A stretch of 64,000 nucleotides of DNA from Sutcliffiella halmapala (GTDB taxonomy: Bacteria > Bacillota > Bacilli > Bacillales > Bacillaceae_I), in assembly GCF_002019665.1 (NCBI RefSeq), contig NZ_KV917375.1, forward strand, positions 256,001 to 320,000. Reading direction: 5' to 3'. The number at the start of each line of letters is the position of its first letter. Position 1 is the stretch's first letter. The position numbers were made by a program, and so were the translations under genes. The notes below the pieces were generated by a model. The model saw only the letters and a program-made list of their open reading frames with translations, was not told the DNA's origin and made no database searches. Shown in pieces: positions 1 to 9,151 of the stretch.

Positions 1-126
1 AAAAACGACAATATTGCCTTCAGGAGCACCTGTTGTTTCACTTACGGCAGCTGTAACCTTCTCTACCAATGCTTTCTTTTGTTCTTCTGTGCGACCTTCT
101 AGCATTTTTACAGTAACATATGGCAT
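1..126 (-). CDS. ywhB: 4-oxalocrotonate tautomerase family protein (YwhB), 3' end cut by window
   Basis: Partial gene running off the left edge; only the first 42 codons are in view. The predicted protein begins MPYVTVKMLEGRT, and the invariant Pro exposed after Met removal is the catalytic base of the 4-oxalocrotonate/2-hydroxymuconate tautomerase family (about 60 residues in full, working as a hexamer that converts enol and keto acids). The start is ATG at 126-124 with an AGGAGAG sequence just upstream on the minus strand. It is divergent from ywhC, as in Bacillus subtilis. The physiological substrate of YwhB is not known. Confidence 0.9.
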   Translation of the reverse strand, partial: MPYVTVKMLEGRTEEQKKALVEKVTAAVSETTGAPEGNIVVF

Positions 127-221
127 GTGATGACTCTCCTTTATCTCTTCTAATATTTTCAAAACTCTCATAAGTTATTGTATACTTATTTTAAAAGAAC
201 GTATAGAAAAGGGGAAAATGT

Positions 222-902
222 TTGGAAGGTCTTTTAAGTTTTTTACCTTTTGATTTGGAGCTTGTTCCATATATCGCAATCACACTTATCATTGCTTTTA
301 CGCTTCACGAATATGCCCATGCATTTGTAGCGTACAAGTTTGGCGATCCAACCGCTAAAAATCAGGGCAGGTTAACGTTAGCGCCGCATGTACATCTAGA
401 TCCGATTGGGACAATCCTTATTTTTATTGCGGGATTTGGGTGGGCTAAACCAGTGCCTGTTAATCGATTTCATTTTAAGCGTCCAAAGCTAGCAGGAATA
501 TTGGTATCCTTGGCTGGACCACTTAGCAACTTATTACTTGCCTGCATTGGTTATTTTATCTTCTTTTTTATGTTAGGCTTTGGAATGTTGGATGGATTGT
601 CGGTTACGGTTCGGGAGATAATAGAAACGTTTTTTAGTATATTTACGTATTTAAATGTGTTGCTGTTTATCTTTAATTTACTACCGTTTCCGCCACTTGA
701 TGGCTACCGAATTTTAGAGGATCTTGCACCAGCTCATTTTCGGGCAAAAATGACACAACTAGAACCATATGGTGTGTTAATTTTCTTAGTGTTAATTTTT
801 ACAAGTCTTGGTGATTATACAATTAGGCCGATTTTGTATGATGTGATACCTTTTGTACAGGGAACACTTATGCAATGGTTTACGGCTCTGTTTTTACATT
901 AA
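222..902 (+). CDS. ywhC: Site-2 protease family membrane metalloprotease (M50), YwhC
   Basis: A 226-residue polytopic membrane protein of the M50 site-2 protease family, which cleaves substrates within the membrane. The zinc motif HEYAH lies near residue 29, and a second family motif, NLLPFPPLDGYRIL, lies near residue 152 with the third metal ligand Asp. Four or more hydrophobic segments are visible. The start is TTG at 222 behind the GGGG-rich RBS at 207-214; the ATG at 218 is out of frame and closes quickly. Its order next to ywhB and ywhD matches B. subtilis. The substrate is unknown. Family assignment is strong, physiological role is not. Confidence 0.92.
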   Translation: MEGLLSFLPFDLELVPYIAITLIIAFTLHEYAHAFVAYKFGDPTAKNQGRLTLAPHVHLDPIGTILIFIAGFGWAKPVPVNRFHFKRPKLAGILVSLAGPLSNLLLACIGYFIFFFMLGFGMLDGLSVTVREIIETFFSIFTYLNVLLFIFNLLPFPPLDGYRILEDLAPAHFRAKMTQLEPYGVLIFLVLIFTSLGDYTIRPILYDVIPFVQGTLMQWFTALFLH

Positions 903-918
903 GGTCACTCATTTAAAA

Positions 919-1051
919 CCCTGTTGATCTCCGTGCCAGGTGTTCGCTTTCCGCGGGCGGTCCGGGAGCCTCCTCGGCCTAGCGGCCTGCGGGGTCTCCC
1001 TTGTCCCTTCCTCCCGCAGGAGTCTCACACCTTGCACTCCGATCAACAGGG
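919..1051. repeat. GC-rich 133-bp palindromic intergenic repeat
   Basis: The ends are an 11-bp perfect inverted repeat (CCCTGTTGATC at 919-929 and its complement at 1041-1051). The interior is an imperfect palindrome rich in GC (TTTCCGCGGGCGGTCC at 948-963, CTCCCGCAGGAGTC at 1011-1024), strikingly unlike the AT-rich flanks. From memory, the CGCTTTCCGCGGGC / CCTCCCGCAGGAGTC core recurs between genes in many Bacillaceae genomes. It has no coding potential and probably folds into a long hairpin in RNA. It fills most of the ywhC-ywhD gap (903-1229). Confidence 0.8.
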
Positions 1052-1229
1052 GGGACGGGTTTACTATATCGTTAACCAACCTAAGTCTCATTTTCATGAT
1101 CCACGGTTCAATTTACATATGAATTGCTTGGGGTGGAGATTAACGAATAAGATTAATATGGATTTATGTTAAGTAGTGGCAGGATAATAAGTTATATCTG
1201 AAATAGTATTAGATTAAGGGGGAAGTTTT

Positions 1230-1745
1230 ATGGACCAGGAAAAGAAAAAGAAATCTATTGGGTTTAATATTATAAAAAGTGATCCAACAGATGGGCATGG
1301 TGGGTTTGGTATTGGGGCGTTAAGTTTGGATAATGTGTCACCTGTATTTGTCGATGTAGAGGGTGGCGAAGCATTTGTTGATATTGGTGCGATGCATGCA
1401 AGAAGTTCGGTGGAAAAAGGAATTAAGTTTTTGAAAACTAAAGAGGAAGTACCTAATGGTAAACCATTTTGGCTTGTCTGGGTAACAATCGACCGAAAGC
1501 TAGAAGGGCCCTATTATGCAGGGGTGACTGCTTGTGAAATGACAGTGGACCGCTCTATCAGAAGAGGATACAAATCCTTGCCTGAGCATGTGAACAAAAT
1601 GGACAAATCAATGAAACGTCATATTATGGTAGACCATATGGATGATCGCTCAAAAACTATCTTGCAAAACTATTTAATGACTCATGACAGTGGAATGTGG
1701 GAGCGTTCATTAGAAGAATTGAAAAATCAGTTAGCAACGAAATAA
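1230..1745 (+). CDS. ywhD: YwhD family protein of unknown function
   Basis: A 171-residue soluble protein recognised as the YwhD family by its position between ywhC and pbpG and by its sequence (start MDQEKKKKSIGFNIIKSD, interior WLVWVTIDRKLEGPYYAGV). It has no signal peptide, no membrane segment and no obvious catalytic motif. The start is ATG at 1230 with the RBS AAGGGGGAAG at 1216-1225. A hairpin with a T-run follows the stop. Function is unknown in any Bacillus as far as I know. Confidence 0.85.
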   Translation: MDQEKKKKSIGFNIIKSDPTDGHGGFGIGALSLDNVSPVFVDVEGGEAFVDIGAMHARSSVEKGIKFLKTKEEVPNGKPFWLVWVTIDRKLEGPYYAGVTACEMTVDRSIRRGYKSLPEHVNKMDKSMKRHIMVDHMDDRSKTILQNYLMTHDSGMWERSLEELKNQLATK

Positions 1746-1787
1746 AATGTCAATAGGATATCAAAAATAAAGTTGTGACATTTTTTT
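1744..1787 (+). terminator. ywhD terminator
   Basis: The arms AAAATGTCA (1744-1752) and TGACATTTT (1776-1784) are perfectly complementary and followed by a run of T to 1787, overlapping the ywhD stop. The stem is weak in GC, so efficiency is uncertain. Confidence 0.6.
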
Positions 1788-1878
1788 GAACGTTCCTCGT
1801 TACCTACTTGAGTTATTACAGTAAAAAAAGTAAACTTAATCTACATGTGTATAGAACACATGGAAGGCTAGGACACCT

Positions 1879-1912
1879 TTAACCCCCGAGAGAATTCTTT
1901 CGGGGGTTTAAA
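1879..1912. terminator. Strong hairpin between convergent ywhD and pbpG
   Basis: AACCCCCGA (1881-1889) pairs with TCGGGGGTT (1900-1908). T-rich sequence lies on the plus side and the A-rich sequence upstream gives a partial U-run on the minus side, so it can serve both converging genes. Confidence 0.75.
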
Positions 1913-1978
1913 CTTTTTCAGGATATAATTTTTATCACGCTTTATTAGATAAGATTAGTCTTCGCTAGCTTTCCTTTC

Positions 1979-4048
1979 CTATAACCAAGGTACGATTTTC
2001 TTCCACCATTTCTCTACTTTATCCGGAGTAGGTTCTTCCGGCAAACTAGTCTCTTCCTCGACATTTTCTGTATGAGCCATGCAAAATTCTGTTGGTTCGG
2101 TTCCTTTTAGATAATACGTCATTCTTGAGACAGGGCAATCTGCAGTTGATAATAAGCCGCTCTGTGGATTCACCTGTACGGCAACGACATTTTCTGTAGG
2201 ACGAAAGGCAATGACCGATTTATTTTCCAACGCCTTCTCCATAAAGCCTGCCCATATTGTCTTCGCATACTGTTTCTCAGTCCATAATGAAATCGATTGA
2301 TCGCGATCATAGCCAGTCCAAACAGCACTAACCAACTGGGGAGTGTAGCCGATCATCCAGCTATCAGTCTCCGTCGATCCGGATTTTCCAGCATAAGGAC
2401 GAGTAAGCTGATCACGAATCGCATTTCCTGTAACAGCCATATAGCCGTTTAACGTAGTATCAAACATGCCAGTCATCATATGGTTCAGTACGAAAGTAAC
2501 GTCAGGATCTAAAAGCTCCTTGGACTCTCTTTCCCGTTCAAAAAGCACCTCGCCGCGATAATTAACCACCTTTTCGATAAAAACGGGTTTCACTTCGTTT
2601 CCACCATTGGCAAAAATACTATAGGCATTCGCCATATCTAGCACGCGAACAGGGGATGTTCCTAATGCAAGCGACGGTACTGGGTTCAGATTTGAAGTAA
2701 TGCCAAGCTTTTTTGCCTGCTTTGCCAACTCGGTTTTCCCTAATAGTAAATGTGCTTTCACGGCATACACATTATCAGAAAGTGGTAACGCCTGCATCAT
2801 CGTTAACGTATCGTTCGCATAATAATTGTTAAAATTATGCGGTGTATAGGTAGAACGACCATCGTCTACTTGAAATGTAGTTACCTCACTTCTAAAGCCA
2901 GTGGAAGGGGTGAAACCTTGCTCTAATGCACGATAGTATAGAAACGGTTTAAAGGTAGAACCAGGCTGTCTTTCCGCTTGAGTAACGCGATTATAAGGAC
3001 TTTCTTCATAATTCCGTCCACCTACTAACGCAAGAACCCTTCCAGATTTCGGCTCCATCGACACAAAGCCAACCTGCATGTTGGAGGTAGGGTCGAATGT
3101 CGCATCAATTTCTTGTTCAGCAATTGCTTGAAGTTCTGGGTCTAGTGTCGTATAGATGTGCAGCCCACCCATTTCTAACTCTTCCTGTAGCTTTAAGTCA
3201 TTTTTAATAACAGAACGGACAGCATCTTGGAAGTAAGGGGCCATAAATTCCTTCGGTAAATGCTCGCGGTTGCCATATACTAAGGGGGTTGCTAATGTAA
3301 GAGCAACTTCCTCACTCGTAATATTTTTATTGTCCACCATCGACTGAAGTACAGTCTTTTGCCGAGTTAAAGCCCGCTCCTGATCGGCAAAAGGCGAAAA
3401 AACACTCGGCCCCTTTGGAATCCCAGCTAACATACTTGCTTCTGCCAAATTTAAATCACGTGCCGGCTTGCCAAAATAATAATAGGACGCGGATTCAACT
3501 CCATACGCGCCATGGCCGTAATAAATCGTATTTAAATACCCCTCTAAAATCTCTTCCTTTGTATAATTGGCTTCGATTCGAATAGTGTACAACGCTTCCT
3601 CTATTTTTCGCTTCCATGTTTTTTCGTGTTCTAAAAAAAGATTACGGGCATACTGCTGAGAAATGGTACTTGCTCCTTGGACCTTTGCCATCGCCTTAAT
3701 GTCAGCAAGCAACGCTCCTGCAATCCTTTTCGGATCAAAACCATGGTGTGTAAAAAAGCGCCGATCCTCTACAGCAATCGTTGCATCAATGAGGTGAGGA
3801 GAAACATCCTCCACCCCCACCCAATATCGCTTCTCTCCGCTATGTGCCTCCCCGATAATAGACCCATCTTTACTGTAAATGATAGAAGATTGGGTCACGG
3901 CAAGAGGAGGCGCCCCTTTTGATTTTGCATAAATCAGCACACCACTAATCACTAGAAACAACAAGATTGCTAGGATAAATAAAATAAAAATAAGCGCACG
4001 AACCATTTTTAAAACCTGCTGCAATCTATCATTTGTGATCAATTCCAT
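1979..4048 (-). CDS. pbpG: Class A penicillin-binding protein (PBP2d-like), PbpG
   Basis: A bifunctional peptidoglycan synthase of about 690 residues, the length of B. subtilis PbpG. An N-terminal membrane anchor (residues ~16-42) is followed by the glycosyltransferase 51 domain (EDRRFFTHHGFD near residue 96 with the catalytic Glu). The transpeptidase domain carries the SxxK motif in QPGSTFKPF, the SxN motif as SDN, and KSG replacing KTG (AGKSGSTETDSW). I prefer ATG at 4048 because the AAAGGGGG RBS then sits 9 nt away; a GTG at 4054 is an alternative. In B. subtilis pbpG is a forespore gene needed for spore peptidoglycan; I did not find a convincing sigma-F/G promoter. It is divergent from speE. 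Confidence 0.93.
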   Translation of the reverse strand: MELITNDRLQQVLKMVRALIFILFILAILLFLVISGVLIYAKSKGAPPLAVTQSSIIYSKDGSIIGEAHSGEKRYWVGVEDVSPHLIDATIAVEDRRFFTHHGFDPKRIAGALLADIKAMAKVQGASTISQQYARNLFLEHEKTWKRKIEEALYTIRIEANYTKEEILEGYLNTIYYGHGAYGVESASYYYFGKPARDLNLAEASMLAGIPKGPSVFSPFADQERALTRQKTVLQSMVDNKNITSEEVALTLATPLVYGNREHLPKEFMAPYFQDAVRSVIKNDLKLQEELEMGGLHIYTTLDPELQAIAEQEIDATFDPTSNMQVGFVSMEPKSGRVLALVGGRNYEESPYNRVTQAERQPGSTFKPFLYYRALEQGFTPSTGFRSEVTTFQVDDGRSTYTPHNFNNYYANDTLTMMQALPLSDNVYAVKAHLLLGKTELAKQAKKLGITSNLNPVPSLALGTSPVRVLDMANAYSIFANGGNEVKPVFIEKVVNYRGEVLFERERESKELLDPDVTFVLNHMMTGMFDTTLNGYMAVTGNAIRDQLTRPYAGKSGSTETDSWMIGYTPQLVSAVWTGYDRDQSISLWTEKQYAKTIWAGFMEKALENKSVIAFRPTENVVAVQVNPQSGLLSTADCPVSRMTYYLKGTEPTEFCMAHTENVEEETSLPEEPTPDKVEKWWKKIVPWL

Positions 4049-4192
4049 TTCCACGAGCCCCCTTTATGACAAAAGAATTATATTTAATAGTCCTGAACAA
4101 TCCATTTTCTATATTTCTACACATACTATTACTTCTCAGTATGAAAACCTTTCCCCCGTTTTAAACATTTTCAAAAAAAATAAAATTTTAAC

Positions 4193-4220
4193 TTGAATTT
4201 TTGCTAGATTCATCTATACT
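4193..4220 (+). promoter_or_regulatory. Candidate sigma-A promoter for speE-speB
   Basis: TTGAAT (4193-4198), 16-nt spacer, TATACT (4215-4220). The resulting leader before speE is about 185 nt. The rest of the 4049-4412 gap is AT-rich with no gene; I see no clear pbpG promoter in it. Confidence 0.5.
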
Positions 4221-4412
4221 TTTTTCTTGTTGTATAAAAATTAATTTATGTTTGCAATTTTTATGGTTAGGGAACGATAAAAGCGAAGATTTAATTGGAT
4301 AGAAAGCAAAAGGAAGCACTAAATGCAGCCTTACGAATGAGACGAGTTAGGATTTAAAGCAAGAAACTAACAACCTAACGGATCTAATAAAAAACGAAGG
4401 GAAGTTGTACAA

Positions 4413-5240
4413 ATGGAATTATGGTACACAGAATATCAAACAAAGAATTTTGGAATTACAGCGAAAATTAAGCGCACTTTACATACAGAACAAACCGAGT
4501 TTCAAAAACTAGACATGGTAGAAACAGAAGAATTCGGAAACATGCTCGTATTAGATGGCATGGTTATGACAACACAAAAAGACGAGTTCGTTTACCACGA
4601 AATGGTGGCACACGTTCCATTATTCACTCACCCCAACCCAGAGAACGTTTTAGTAGTAGGCGGCGGTGACGGTGGTGTAATTCGTGAAGTATTAAAGCAC
4701 CCAAGCGTGAAAAAAGCGACACTAGTAGAAATCGATGGCAAAGTAATCGAGTACTCGAAAATCTACCTACCTGAAATCGCAGGCATGCTAGACGACGCAC
4801 GCGTTGAAGTAAAAGTTGGAGACGGCTTCATGCACATCGCAGAAAGCGAAAACGTATACGACGTAATTATGGTTGACTCCACAGAGCCAGTAGGCCCAGC
4901 AGTTAACCTATTCACAAAAGGCTTCTATGCAGGAATCTCAAAAGCGTTAAAAGAAGACGGTGTATTCGTTGCACAAACAGACAATCCTTGGTTCACACCA
5001 GAACTAATCACAAACGTACAACGTGACGTACGCGAAATCTTCCCGATTACACGCCTATACATCGCGAACATCCCAACATACCCAAGCGGAATGTGGACAT
5101 TCACGATCGGATCCAAAAAACACGATCCACTGGAAGTAACAGAAGACCGCTTCCACGAAATCGAAACGAAGTACTACACAAAAGAGCTTCACAAGGCGGC
5201 ATTTGCATTGCCTAAGTTTGTTGGGGATTTAATTAAGTAA
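4413..5240 (+). CDS. speE: Spermidine synthase (polyamine aminopropyltransferase)
   Basis: A 275-residue cytosolic enzyme that transfers the aminopropyl group of decarboxylated S-adenosylmethionine to putrescine. The nucleotide-binding signature [16 protein letters not shown] is near residues 81-96, and the catalytic Asp lies in [11 protein letters not shown]. It is full length for the family. The start is ATG at 4413 behind GAAGGGAAG. A 27-bp palindrome separates it from speB, so the pair is co-oriented but speB may have partly separate expression. SpeB supplies the putrescine substrate. Confidence 0.96.
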   Translation: MELWYTEYQTKNFGITAKIKRTLHTEQTEFQKLDMVETEEFGNMLVLDGMVMTTQKDEFVYHEMVAHVPLFTHPNPENVLVVGGGDGGVIREVLKHPSVKKATLVEIDGKVIEYSKIYLPEIAGMLDDARVEVKVGDGFMHIAESENVYDVIMVDSTEPVGPAVNLFTKGFYAGISKALKEDGVFVAQTDNPWFTPELITNVQRDVREIFPITRLYIANIPTYPSGMWTFTIGSKKHDPLEVTEDRFHEIETKYYTKELHKAAFALPKFVGDLIK

Positions 5241-5255
5241 AATAAGTGAAAAAAG

Positions 5256-5282
5256 CCCAAATGGGGCCTGACCCCATTTGGG
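5256..5282. terminator. Perfect palindrome between speE and speB (GGGGCC.GACCCC family)
   Basis: CCCAAATGGGG (5256-5266) and CCCCATTTGGG (5272-5282) are exact complements around a 5-nt loop. No T-run follows on the plus side; A-rich sequence precedes it. It belongs to the same palindrome family as those at 9152-9200 and 48182-48232. Confidence 0.65.
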
Positions 5283-5296
5283 TATATATGTAATAA

Positions 5297-5309
5297 GGGG
5301 CCATGCCCC
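5297..5309 (+). promoter_or_regulatory. Short GGGGC/GCCCC hairpin directly upstream of the speB RBS
   Basis: GGGGCCATGCCCC folds as a 5-bp stem with a 3-nt loop and ends 4 nt before the AAAGGAGG ribosome binding site (5310-5317) of speB. It contains an in-frame ATG (5303) that could be mistaken for the start of speB. Confidence 0.4.
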
Positions 5310-5326
5310 AAAGGAGGAACCTACAC

Positions 5327-6199
5327 ATGCGCTTTGACGAAGCATACTCAGGTAACGTATTTATCAAAAGCCATCCAAGCTTTGAAGACAGTCAAGCAGT
5401 AATCTATGGAATGCCGATGGATTGGACCGTTAGTTATCGTCCAGGTTCACGTTTCGGTCCTTCTCGTATCCGCGAGGTTTCCATTGGACTTGAGGAATTC
5501 AGTCCTTATCTTGATCGTGAGCTGGAAGAAGTGAAATATTTTGATGCTGGAGACATTCCACTACCTTTTGGAAATCCACAAAAAAGCATCGAGATGATCG
5601 AGGAGTACATAGATCAGCTTTTAGCGGCAGATAAGTTCCCACTTGGAATGGGTGGCGAACATTTAGTGTCTTGGCCAGTTATTAAAGCGATGCACAAAAA
5701 ATATCCAGATCTTGCAATTATCCACATGGATGCGCACACAGATCTTCGCGACGATTATGAAGGGGAGCCACTTTCCCACTCCACGCCAATTAAAAAGGCT
5801 GCGAACTTAATCGGACCAACTAATGTTTACTCCTTTGGTATCCGCTCTGGAATGAGAGAAGAATTCCAATGGGCCAAGGAAGTAGGCATGCACATTTCGA
5901 AATTTGAAGTGCTAGAGCCGTTAAAAGAAATCCTGCCGACACTAGCTGGCCGTCCTGTTTATGTAACAATCGACATCGACGTATTAGATCCAGCACATGC
6001 ACCTGGTACAGGGACAGTAGATTGCGGAGGCATTACATCTCGTGAGCTTTTAGCTTCTATCCATGAGATTGCACGCTCTGAAGTCAACGTAGTAGGAGCA
6101 GATCTAGTAGAAGTAGCACCAATCTATGACCCATCTGAACAAACAGCAAACACAGCAAGCAAACTCATTCGTGAAATGATTCTTGGCTGGGTAAAATAA
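5327..6199 (+). CDS. speB: Agmatinase
   Basis: A 290-residue ureohydrolase that hydrolyses agmatine to putrescine and urea, using a binuclear manganese centre. Metal-ligand motifs are GGEH (residue ~113), MDAHTDLRD (~133) and IDIDVLDP (~217), and the family signature ends with VEVAPIYDP. I chose ATG at 5327 with the optimal RBS AAAGGAGG and because the length then equals B. subtilis SpeB; an in-frame ATG at 5303 lies inside a hairpin and has no RBS. It acts with SpeE in spermidine synthesis. Confidence 0.95.
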   Translation: MRFDEAYSGNVFIKSHPSFEDSQAVIYGMPMDWTVSYRPGSRFGPSRIREVSIGLEEFSPYLDRELEEVKYFDAGDIPLPFGNPQKSIEMIEEYIDQLLAADKFPLGMGGEHLVSWPVIKAMHKKYPDLAIIHMDAHTDLRDDYEGEPLSHSTPIKKAANLIGPTNVYSFGIRSGMREEFQWAKEVGMHISKFEVLEPLKEILPTLAGRPVYVTIDIDVLDPAHAPGTGTVDCGGITSRELLASIHEIARSEVNVVGADLVEVAPIYDPSEQTANTASKLIREMILGWVK

Positions 6200-6204
6200 T
6201 GACA

Positions 6205-6255
6205 GAGAGCCTTGTCCATGACGAGTAACAAGTCGTGTGGACGGGGCTCTTTTTA
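6205..6255 (+). terminator. speB terminator
   Basis: A long imperfect stem: AGAGCC (6206-6211) pairs with GGCTCT (6245-6250), with inner pairing GTCCA/TGGAC and GAC/GTC. It is followed by TTTTT. Confidence 0.8.
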
Positions 6256-6262
6256 ATTATTA

Positions 6263-6537
6263 GGCTCTGATAAAAGTGAATGTTGATTTTACTGTGTTTG
6301 AAAAATAAACGGTAAAATTCCGCTTAAATTTGGAAATACCTATATTTCCTTAAAAATAAAGGAAGTTTTTCCGTTTATATTATCCAAATCCTTGGATTTT
6401 ATCTTATTTAGAGCAGTTAATCGGAATATCTCCGCTTATATCTGCTTCTTAAGCTTCTCGATATACATTAGTCGGAAATTCTCCGCCTATGAATTCCCAT
6501 ACCTACACGAAAATCAACAATGAACCATAACAGAGGC
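6263..6537. repeat. MITE-like element with imperfect terminal inverted repeats and internal CCGCTTATAT repeats
   Basis: The left end (6263-6290) and right end (6510-6537) are inverted copies, 20 of 28 positions identical, with a perfect 10-bp block TGTTGATTTT/AAAATCAACA. Between them a motif of the form CGGAA-TTCTCCGCTTATA appears four times, about 50-60 nt apart (near 6310, 6360, 6425 and 6475). There is no open reading frame. It fills most of the 6200-6677 gap. I believe similar CTCCGCTTATAT repeats occur in other Bacillaceae, but cannot check here. Confidence 0.55.
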
Positions 6538-6677
6538 AATTATTAAGATGAGCGCTTCAATTTCTTCATAAACAAATACCCCTCCTATTGAACTTGCTCC
6601 ACTACTTGTTTTATACTAGGTAAGTTACAGAAAAGTATAAGCTCGCCAATGGCGTTCACATAAAGGAAGTGTCACGG

Positions 6678-7130
6678 TTGCATCACAAGCAAAACAACGC
6701 GAAAATGCCGATCAAGGTGAAGTTTAAGTCCGAAATTCTTCATGAGCAGGAAACGCAGGTTATGGCTTTTGAATCAAATGGTCAATACTACATAAAAGGT
6801 GAAACAGAATACATCGTTTTTTCTGAGGATTATGAAGGCAGAGAAAAGGTCGATGTCATTTATAAAATATCTAATCAAGAGGTTTGGGTCGGTCGTTCTG
6901 GCTCAGTGAAAATGAGACAATCATTCCGAGCGGGGGAGCAAACTGCTGGTACCCTTGAGAGTGACTTCGGTAGTTTTCATCTTGACATTGATACTGAAAA
7001 AGTTGTGAAAATGCAGGATCCTCAGAAAAACAGAGGCTCCATTCAGCTTCAATATCAACTAAAAGTGCAAGGGCAATTAACCGGGCAATATTTTATTACG
7101 ATTCACTATGAGGAGGAACAAGCGAAATGA
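6678..7130 (+). CDS. ywiB: DUF1934 family protein, YwiB
   Basis: A 150-residue protein of the DUF1934 family (lipocalin-like beta-barrel), recognised by its place directly before argS and by conserved stretches such as [11 protein letters not shown] and [13 protein letters not shown] chose TTG at 6678 with RBS AAAGGAAG at 6662-6669; GTG at 6669 overlaps the RBS, and ATG at 6705 has none. The stop overlaps the argS start by 4 nt (ATGA), so the two are translationally coupled. Function is unknown. Confidence 0.85.
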   Translation: MHHKQNNAKMPIKVKFKSEILHEQETQVMAFESNGQYYIKGETEYIVFSEDYEGREKVDVIYKISNQEVWVGRSGSVKMRQSFRAGEQTAGTLESDFGSFHLDIDTEKVVKMQDPQKNRGSIQLQYQLKVQGQLTGQYFITIHYEEEQAK

Positions 7131-8797
7131 ACATAGTAGAACAGGTGCAAGAGCGCTTAAAAACTGAAATTAAAGATGCTGTCATTAAAGCAGGATTGGC
7201 AACAGAAGAGCAAATTCCAGATGTAGTGTTAGAAACGCCAAAGGACAAGGCAAATGGGGATTACTCGACAAACATGGCGATGCAATTAGCACGTGTAGCA
7301 AAAAAAGCGCCACGAATGATTGCGGAAGAGCTTGTAAAGAATTTTGATCAGTCCAAAGCATCTATTGAAAAAATAGACATCGCTGGACCTGGCTTTATCA
7401 ACTTTTACATGAACAATTCGTACTTAACAGATTTAATTCCAACTGTTCTTACACAAGGTGCTGATTATGGAAAATCTAATGTGGGTAATGGGGAGAAAAT
7501 TAACGTCGAGTTTGTATCTGCCAATCCAACAGGAGACTTGCATTTAGGGCATGCCCGTGGAGCTGCAGTAGGTGATTCTCTTTGTAATGTGTTAGAAAAA
7601 GCTGGCTATAGTGTGACAAGAGAATACTATATTAATGATGCTGGTAACCAAATAAACAACCTGGCATTATCAGTAGAAGCTCGCTACTTCCAAGCGCTAG
7701 GTCAAGAGAAAGCAATGCCAGAAGACGGGTACCATGGAAAAGATATCATTGGAATCGGACAAGCAATTGCCGATGAATATGGCGATCGCTTTGTGCACGA
7801 ATCAGAAGAGGACCGCCGTAGCTTTTTCCGTGAATACGGTCTTAAATATGAAATGAAAAAGCTTCAACAAGATCTAGAAGAGTTCCGTGTACGTTTTGAT
7901 GTGTGGTACTCAGAAACATCTTTATACCATAATGGCAAGATTGATGATGCGCTTTCGACGCTTCGTGAAAAAGGCCATATTTATGAAGAAGAAGGTGCGA
8001 CTTGGTTCCGTTCTATGGAGTTTGGTGATGATAAGAACCGTGTATTAATAAAAAATGATGGCTCTTACACTTATTTAACGCCGGATATTGCTTACCATCA
8101 AGATAAGCTAAAGCGCGGGCACGATAAGCTGATCAATATTTGGGGAGCAGACCACCATGGTTATATCCCTCGTATGAAAGCAGCGATCGAGGCGTTAGGC
8201 TACGGCAAAGACGCGCTTGAAGTGGAAATAATCCAGCTCGTTCATTTATTCCAAAACGGGGAAAAAATGAAAATGAGTAAGCGTACAGGAAAAGCGGTAA
8301 CGATGCGTGACCTAATGGAAGAAGTAGGGTTAGATGCTGTTCGTTATTTCTTCGCAATGCGCAGTGGTGACACACACTTAGACTTTGATATGGACTTAGC
8401 AGTGTCACAATCTAATGAAAATCCAGTATTCTATGCCCAATACGCACATGCGCGTATTTGCAGCATGCTTCGTCAAGGAGAAGAGCTTGGTTTAACATTA
8501 GATGGTGAATTTGCATTAGAGCACATCCATGCAGAAAAAGAAATCGACTTATTGAAAAAACTTGGGGAATACCCACTTGCAGTAGCAGAAGCGGCGCAAA
8601 AACGGATTCCACATCGTATCACGAACTATACATTTGAATTATCATCGGCATTACACAGTTTCTACAACGCAGAAAAAGTGTTAGATGCAGACAATATGGA
8701 AAAGTCAAAAGCACGTCTCGCACTAATGAAAGCAGTACAAATTACATTGCAGGACGCATTACGCTTAATTGGAGTATCCGCGCCTGAGAAAATGTAA
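7127..8797 (+). CDS. argS: Arginyl-tRNA synthetase
   Basis: A 556-residue class I aminoacyl-tRNA synthetase charging tRNA-Arg. The HIGH-type motif is [13 protein letters not shown] (residue ~137) and the KMSKS-type motif is [11 protein letters not shown] (~382). The Arg-tRNA-synthetase N-terminal (Add-1) domain and the C-terminal DALR anticodon-binding domain with the conserved C-terminal [11 protein letters not shown] are both present. The start overlaps ywiB by 4 nt, with GAGGAGGAA within the ywiB end as RBS. No T-box leader is visible upstream of the pair. Confidence 0.97.
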   Translation: MNIVEQVQERLKTEIKDAVIKAGLATEEQIPDVVLETPKDKANGDYSTNMAMQLARVAKKAPRMIAEELVKNFDQSKASIEKIDIAGPGFINFYMNNSYLTDLIPTVLTQGADYGKSNVGNGEKINVEFVSANPTGDLHLGHARGAAVGDSLCNVLEKAGYSVTREYYINDAGNQINNLALSVEARYFQALGQEKAMPEDGYHGKDIIGIGQAIADEYGDRFVHESEEDRRSFFREYGLKYEMKKLQQDLEEFRVRFDVWYSETSLYHNGKIDDALSTLREKGHIYEEEGATWFRSMEFGDDKNRVLIKNDGSYTYLTPDIAYHQDKLKRGHDKLINIWGADHHGYIPRMKAAIEALGYGKDALEVEIIQLVHLFQNGEKMKMSKRTGKAVTMRDLMEEVGLDAVRYFFAMRSGDTHLDFDMDLAVSQSNENPVFYAQYAHARICSMLRQGEELGLTLDGEFALEHIHAEKEIDLLKKLGEYPLAVAEAAQKRIPHRITNYTFELSSALHSFYNAEKVLDADNMEKSKARLALMKAVQITLQDALRLIGVSAPEKM

Positions 8798-8822
8798 TCA
8801 GATAGGTTACGATTACCATTTA

Positions 8823-8859
8823 AGGCTCACTACTTTTATGAGTAGTGAACCTTTTTTTG
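8823..8859 (+). terminator. argS terminator
   Basis: GGCTCACTAC pairs with GTAGTGAACC (one mismatch), followed by seven T. Confidence 0.8.
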
Positions 8860-8902
8860 GTGATACTGAAAAATAAAAGAGATTGAATTCAACAATAAGT
8901 GC

Positions 8903-8939
8903 GTGTTCAAAAATTTATTTTTACCGGACTTTTTGAACA
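8903..8939. repeat. Inverted repeat TGTTCAAAAA...TTTTTGAACA
   Basis: Ten-bp arms about 16 nt apart, with ACCGGAC near the right arm, lie between argS and the XapX gene. It could be a small intergenic repeat or an operator; there is no T-run. Confidence 0.5.
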
Positions 8940-8964
8940 TCAGCAACGAAGGAGTTTTTCAACC

Positions 8965-9144
8965 ATGAAAGAAAGTTTATTAGCACTATTAACAGGCCTA
9001 CTAGTTGGCTTCCTATTTGCCCTATTCCGCCTACCAATCCCAGCACCACCAGTCTTCTCCGGTATCATCGGAATCGTCGGCATCTACCTCGGCTACAGAC
9101 TATTCATGATCATTTCCCCACTGTTCGGCAGAGCGGTGGAATAA
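8965..9144 (+). CDS. XapX domain (DUF1427) small membrane protein
   Basis: A 59-residue protein, nearly all membrane: two hydrophobic segments (residues ~4-18 and ~28-48) around the family motif FRLPIPAPPVFSGIIGIVG, typical of the XapX/DUF1427 family. The start is ATG at 8965 with RBS GAAGGAG at 8948-8954; an upstream in-frame extension lacks an RBS and overlaps the inverted repeat. The family is often near xanthosine-related or isochorismatase-type genes in other species, but nothing like that is adjacent here. Function is unknown. Confidence 0.85.
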   Translation: MKESLLALLTGLLVGFLFALFRLPIPAPPVFSGIIGIVGIYLGYRLFMIISPLFGRAVE

Positions 9145-9151
9145 AAGAATG

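Noticed and set aside
924-1172. Small frames inside the GC-rich repeat (both strands)
   Set aside because: They lie across a palindromic repeat and have no RBS.
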